Shown here: positions 60,404-64,000 of the stretch, one piece after another
Layout: every line of letters begins with the position of its first letter
Position numbering within the stretch: position 1 is the stretch's first letter
From: Companilactobacillus zhachilii
GTDB lineage: Bacteria; Bacillota; Bacilli; Lactobacillales; Lactobacillaceae
Length of the DNA stretch: 64,000 nt
Direction: 5' to 3'
Assembly (NCBI RefSeq): GCF_003606365.2
Contig: NZ_CP031933.2
Span: 1,302,001 to 1,366,000, forward strand
Translations under genes and position numbers: made by a program
Notes under the pieces: generated by a model
What the model was told of the DNA's origin: nothing
Seen by the model: the letters and a program-made list of their open reading frames with translations, nothing else
Database searches by the model: none

Positions 60404-61777
60404 ATGATAAAATTCCCAAAGGACTTTCTCTGGGGGGCTGCTACTTCGGCTCCACAAACAGAAGGTCACAGCTTATTGGATGGTAAGTCAGCAACAACGT
60501 GGGATAAATGGTTTGAAATGAATCCTGAAAAATTTAATGATAATCAAGGTCCTGAGAATACTTCAAACACATACGAGCTGTTTGCAGAAGATGTTCAAAA
60601 TATGAAAAAGATTGGTATGAATTCATTTCGAACCTCTATTTCATGGGCAAGATTATTACCAGATGGTAAGACGGTTAATGAAGAGGCAGTAAAGTTTTAT
60701 CGCACCTACTTTCAAATGATGCTTGATAATGGAATTGAACCAATCATGAATCTCTTCCATTTTGATATGCCTTGGTGGTTAATGGAACGTGGTGGTTGGG
60801 AGAATCGAGAGTCAGTAGATGATTTTGCTAATTATGCCCAAGTAGCGTTTTAACAATTTGGTGATTTAGTAAAAAATTGGTCGACGTTTAACGAACCGAC
60901 TGTCCATATTGAATGTGGTTATTTATATGGTTATCATTATCCAGCAGTAGTTGATTTAAAACGAGCTATCCAGGTAGGTTACAATACTTTGATGGCACAC
61001 GTTAAAGCGGTTCAGAAATACCGCGAGATGAAGCAGACAGGTAAAATTGGTATTATTTTGAATGTTCTGCCTGCATATAGCCGTAGTGATGATCCTGAAG
61101 ATTTAGAGGCTAAGCGAATTTCTGATTTGATTAGTAGCAGAAGTTTTTTGGATCCAGTCGTTTTAGGACATATTCCGAACGAATTAGTTAAATTACTGGC
61201 AGATAATGAGTTACTACCTGAGATTGATGAAAATGATAAGCAATTGATTATTGATAATACGGTAGATTTCGTTGGTATTAATTATTATCAACCACGGAGG
61301 GTACAGGCACCTAGTAATCCCCATAAACCTGCAAAAATGCCGGAAGATTGGTTTGAAGCATATGATTGGCCTGATAAAAGAATCAATCCTTATCGCGGTT
61401 GGGAAATTTATCCACCGGCACTATATGATATCTCGATAATGATGCGTGACGAGTATGGTAATATTCCTTGGTATGTTAGTGAAAACGGTATGGGTGTTGC
61501 TGACGAGGAACGTTTTAAAGACGATACGGGGATGATTGATGATCAGTATCGAATTGATTTTATGAAGGAACATTTAGAACAATTAGCAAAGGGTATAGCC
61601 GCCGGTAGTAATTGTTTTGGCTATCATATGTGGACTTTTGTTGACTGTTGGTCTTGGTTAAATGGTTACCGAAATCGCTATGGCTTTTTCCGAGTTGATT
61701 TGAATGATAATTATCGAAGAACGGTTAAAAAAAGTGGATTATGGTTTAAACAGTTAACGGAAAATAATGGTTTTTGA
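60404..61777 (+). pseudogene. GH1 family glycosidase (6-phospho-beta-glucosidase type) with in-frame stop
   Basis: One continuous frame of 457 codons covers a whole GH1 barrel: KFPKDFLWGAATSAPQTEG at the start, acid/base Glu164 in TFNEPTVH, nucleophile Glu360 in YVSENGMG, and a C-terminal NRYGFFRVD. Codon 150 is TAA (60851-60853), reading VAF-stop-QFGDLVKNW. Family members usually have Lys or similar there, so a single AAA-to-TAA change is likely. All other positions look intact, suggesting recent loss or an error. It ends the glycoside operon. Confidence 0.9.
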
Positions 61778-61789
61778 GAATAATGTTAT

Positions 61790-61831
61790 AAAAAATGCTT
61801 GTTGGATGATTTCTTCTGACAAGCATTTTTA
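61790..61831 (+). terminator. Terminator of glycoside operon
   Basis: Arms AAAAATGCTTGT and ACAAGCATTTTT around an 18-base loop. The rest of the 296-bp gap to 62073 is AT-rich with no gene seen. Confidence 0.8.
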
Positions 61832-62073
61832 TCTTTTAACACAAATCTTTAAATATAGACTAGAGCCTAGGAATGCACTAGTAAAACACGATATTTTATG
61901 TTTTTGGTTAATATAGTTTTATGATTTAAATTATCTTTTTTTGTTAAGAATAAAAGTAGCTGAGCTAAAACCCACCTATAATCGACTTTTAATAGTATTA
62001 TAAAAATAAACTAATACTTTGCATAATTAAATTCATATGCTATTATATTAAAAAGAAATGAGGTGGAGGATTT

Positions 62074-62424
62074 ATGACAGCACAATCAAATAAATATCGT
62101 ATATTAGAAACTAACGTTCTCTTAGAAAGATTTGTAACTTATAACGAGGTTTTTACAGAATATTTTAAGACGATGAAAATTATCGAACGAGGGGAAGCGT
62201 TGAGATATGAAACATATTCACGCTTAGCCGATAATTATATTTCAAATATCCATCGTTTTATGAAGTTGTGTATTTCTTACCTTGATAAATATCATCTTCA
62301 AAACAGTGTGATGGCTGAAAAATTAAACAATTACTTTGTTGATTTAATTGACGCCCTTAACTGTATGGATACTGATAATAATCTAATCAATCACTTGAGT
62401 TTAGAAGAAGCTCGTTCAAAATAA
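62074..62424 (+). CDS. Hypothetical helical protein (116 aa)
   Basis: The 116-residue protein appears all-helical and soluble (NVLLERFVTYNEVFTEYFKT; YISNIHRFMKLCISYLDKY) with no recognised motif. GAGGTGGAGGATTT gives a strong ribosome binding site for the ATG. It stands alone between the glycoside operon and an A element. Confidence 0.65.
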   Translation: MTAQSNKYRILETNVLLERFVTYNEVFTEYFKTMKIIERGEALRYETYSRLADNYISNIHRFMKLCISYLDKYHLQNSVMAEKLNNYFVDLIDALNCMDTDNNLINHLSLEEARSK

Positions 62425-62438
62425 AAGCAAGTCAAGGC

Positions 62439-62810
62439 GAATTCCTCAATTCGATTAATTTTTTCATTAAATAAAAAGGGCTAGGTATTTCTTCTGGGAT
62501 AAATCCAGAAAAATATCTAGCCTTTTGCTTATGTTCAATTTCGAATAAGATAGCACTTTTTTATCAAATTAGTTAGTTACATCGTATAAAGAATAACGAA
62601 TATATTAGTCTCTGGGTGCAAGAAATGTTGGCAGCAGTGAAGGTGGCGTTATGGCTTTAGCCATTACACCACGGGACGAGTTTTGAAATTCGCGTACTTT
62701 GCGAAGTTCAAAATCGAGATTGGAGACCGCACTCTGGCTCCAATCGGTCCCCACAGCACCAACATTTCTTGCACCCAGAGACGGTAGATAACCAAAGTTA
62801 AGAAAGAACC
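62439..62810 (-). repeat. A-type structured repeat element, copy A5
   Basis: The core is at 62608-62782 and the hairpin module (GGGCTAGGTATTTCTTCTGG, then its partner) at 62477-62526. The right terminus on the minus strand is GGTTCTTTCTTAACTTTGG; the left terminus is decayed. P2 arms are GATTGGAG/CTCCAATC and P4 ATGGCT/AGCCAT. The 540-bp gap before prmA is mostly this element. Confidence 0.87.
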
Positions 62811-62964
62811 TCTTTTTTTTATTGGCTTTTTCTAGTAATCTAATTAATAACTATAAGTTGTTGTCTTCAGTCGCAAACAGGGAAACTTGTGACTTGAGAC
62901 TAATATAATGGTGGAAAGACAAAAGCCACGTTTTAAATCAGATACAACTGGAGGAACTACATAA

Positions 62965-63882
62965 ATGCTTTGGAAAAAAATAACGGTCGCCATTCCTAAT
63001 GATTTTGATCCTGAAATTATTTCGGATGTCTTTATGCGTGTTGGCGCTAATGGGACAGAAATGGTTGACGATGAAAATAATGAGGTTAAAACAAAAATTA
63101 ACTCTTATTTTGATGAGAACAGTTATGATGATAAAATTGTAAATAACTTACAAGCTGAAATCGATAAATTACCTGAATTTGGCTTTGATACTACTGGAGT
63201 TAAGATTTCTATCAGTGAACTAGATGATAGTAGCTGGGAAAATGAATGGAAACAGTATTATCATCCGGTAAAAATCAGTCGCTATTTGACGGTTGTACCT
63301 AATTGGGTCGATTACCAACCAAAGTACGCTGATGAACATACTATTGTTATGGATCCTGGTAAGTCATTTGGTACCGGAACCCATCCAACTACTTATTCAT
63401 GTATGCAAGCATTAGAGCTAATTCTAGGCGATGCTGACTCACTTTATGATGTCGGAACTGGTTCAGGCATTTTATCGATTCAAGCTCGTTTGTTGGGTGT
63501 GAAGGATATCAAGGCTTACGATCTTGACCCTGAAGCTGTCCGCGCTGCCAAGGAAAATATTCAACTGAATCCTGGCTGTGAAGATATTGAAGTATTTGAA
63601 AATTCTTTACTTGATGGTGTTGATGGCAAAGTTGATGTGATTGTCGCTAATATGTTAGCCGATGTCATTCAACAATTTATTCCTGACATCGATAATCATT
63701 TGAATGCTAATGGTTTTGTAGTATTATCGGGTATTATTAATGAAAAAGAGCAATTGATAACTGACCAAATGGCTGAACAAGGCTTTATCGTCTTGGAAGC
63801 TTTCCATTTAAAGGGATGGTCAACATTAATTTGTAGAAGAAAAGAAGAGTTCGAGGCGGAAGATGGAGCAATACTTCGTTAA
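62965..63882 (+). CDS. prmA: Ribosomal protein L11 methyltransferase
   Basis: The 305-residue protein has the PrmA layout: an N-terminal ferredoxin-like substrate domain (KITVAIPNDFDPEIISDVFM), the linker MDPGKSFGTGTHPTT, SAM motif LYDVGTGSGILSI and the catalytic-pocket NMLADVI. It trimethylates ribosomal protein L11. GGAGGAACTACATAA precedes the ATG. The gene overlaps rsmE by 20 bp, the usual Firmicute pairing. Confidence 0.93.
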   Translation: MLWKKITVAIPNDFDPEIISDVFMRVGANGTEMVDDENNEVKTKINSYFDENSYDDKIVNNLQAEIDKLPEFGFDTTGVKISISELDDSSWENEWKQYYHPVKISRYLTVVPNWVDYQPKYADEHTIVMDPGKSFGTGTHPTTYSCMQALELILGDADSLYDVGTGSGILSIQARLLGVKDIKAYDLDPEAVRAAKENIQLNPGCEDIEVFENSLLDGVDGKVDVIVANMLADVIQQFIPDIDNHLNANGFVVLSGIINEKEQLITDQMAEQGFIVLEAFHLKGWSTLICRRKEEFEAEDGAILR

Positions 63883-64000
63883 AGAAATTATTAATAGTGA
63901 TAAATTTACAATCGATGAAGCAGAGACTTTTAAGCATATTGCTAAAGTAATGCGTCATAAGACTGGTGATATTGTTTATTTGGTGGATCCAAGTGAGAAA
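63863..64000 (+). CDS. rsmE: 16S rRNA (uracil-1498-N3) methyltransferase, N-terminal part
   Basis: Forty-six codons are visible before the window ends. MEQYFVKEIINSDKFTIDEA and HIAKVMRHKTGDIVYLVDPS match the N-terminal PUA-like RNA-binding domain of RsmE, including the conserved H..KVMR..GD segment. It starts 20 bp inside prmA, so it is translationally coupled. The catalytic SPOUT domain lies outside the window. Confidence 0.88.
   Translation, partial: MEQYFVKEIINSDKFTIDEAETFKHIAKVMRHKTGDIVYLVDPSEK

Noticed and set aside
60851..60853. Programmed readthrough or recoding at the GH1 TAA
   Set aside because: TAA is the least readthrough-prone stop, and no stem-loop or CARYYA-type context is evident. 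A point mutation is simpler.
358..62782. Dispersed repeats as a CRISPR array
   Set aside because: Units are about 175 bp, kilobases apart, occur in both orientations, and no cas genes are present.

Overview
The window is AT-rich, tightly packed, and typical of a low-GC Firmicute of the Lactobacillaceae. Evidence for this includes strong AGGAGG-type ribosome binding sites, frequent TTG/GTG starts, a GH25 muramidase with SLAP-type (S-layer) cell-wall repeats, several Cof-type HAD phosphatases, enterocin-A-immunity-like proteins and cre-like sites. A Companilactobacillus-like host is my guess from gene style only. No rRNA, tRNA or CRISPR array was seen. The window begins inside a VOC/glyoxalase gene and ends inside rsmE.

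Layout. 1-9.9 kb: HAD phosphatase, GNAT acetyltransferase with a possible leader peptide, DUF915 hydrolase, an organophosphate-type MFS transporter behind a perfect palindromic operator, a secreted muramidase, and a small stress block (HesB-like protein, arsenate reductase, a 50-residue Cys-rich metallothionein-like protein, quinone-oxidoreductase-like enzyme, second HesB-like protein). 10-16.8 kb: an operon led by a degenerate ABC ATPase fused to a LytTR DNA-binding domain, then TauE, a hypothetical gene and an ABC-F protein. 16.9-20 kb: a VanZ-like gene split exactly by an IS200/IS605-type TnpB element, then an XRE regulator and an intact VanZ paralogue. 20-31.8 kb: HAD and YbaK enzymes, an ABC exporter, a Na+/K+-ATPase-like P-type ATPase, and an old yellow enzyme with its ArsR regulator. 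32-44.9 kb: duplicated immunity-like genes, a redox/dehydrogenase cluster beside a frameshifted LysR gene, aldo/keto reductases, a GDPD, and a tandem class-M-like sirtuin pair. 45.3-48.9 kb: FMN riboswitch and complete ribD-ribE-ribBA-ribH operon. 53.5-61.8 kb: a glycoside operon (ROK, PTS EIIBC, EIIA, GH38 mannosidase, RpiR, GH1) in which EIIA carries a frameshift and GH1 a nonsense codon. 62-64 kb: hypothetical gene, prmA, rsmE.

The most unusual content is between the genes. Eleven copies of a core of about 170-180 bp fall into two subfamilies (A: 5, B: 6). They share one multi-branched fold whose hairpin arms change sequence in step between copies, so the fold is conserved rather than the sequence. 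A copies sit in elements of about 370 bp with imperfect terminal inverted repeats. One B copy is flanked by a 10-bp direct repeat. A third family (C) is a hairpin with a recurrent ATCC/GGAT apex that appears to serve as mobile transcription terminators. One A element lies inside the apex of a C hairpin, with both arms still recognisable on either side. I know of no name for the A/B family. It looks like a non-autonomous mobile element carrying a structured nucleic acid and is the best candidate here for something undescribed.
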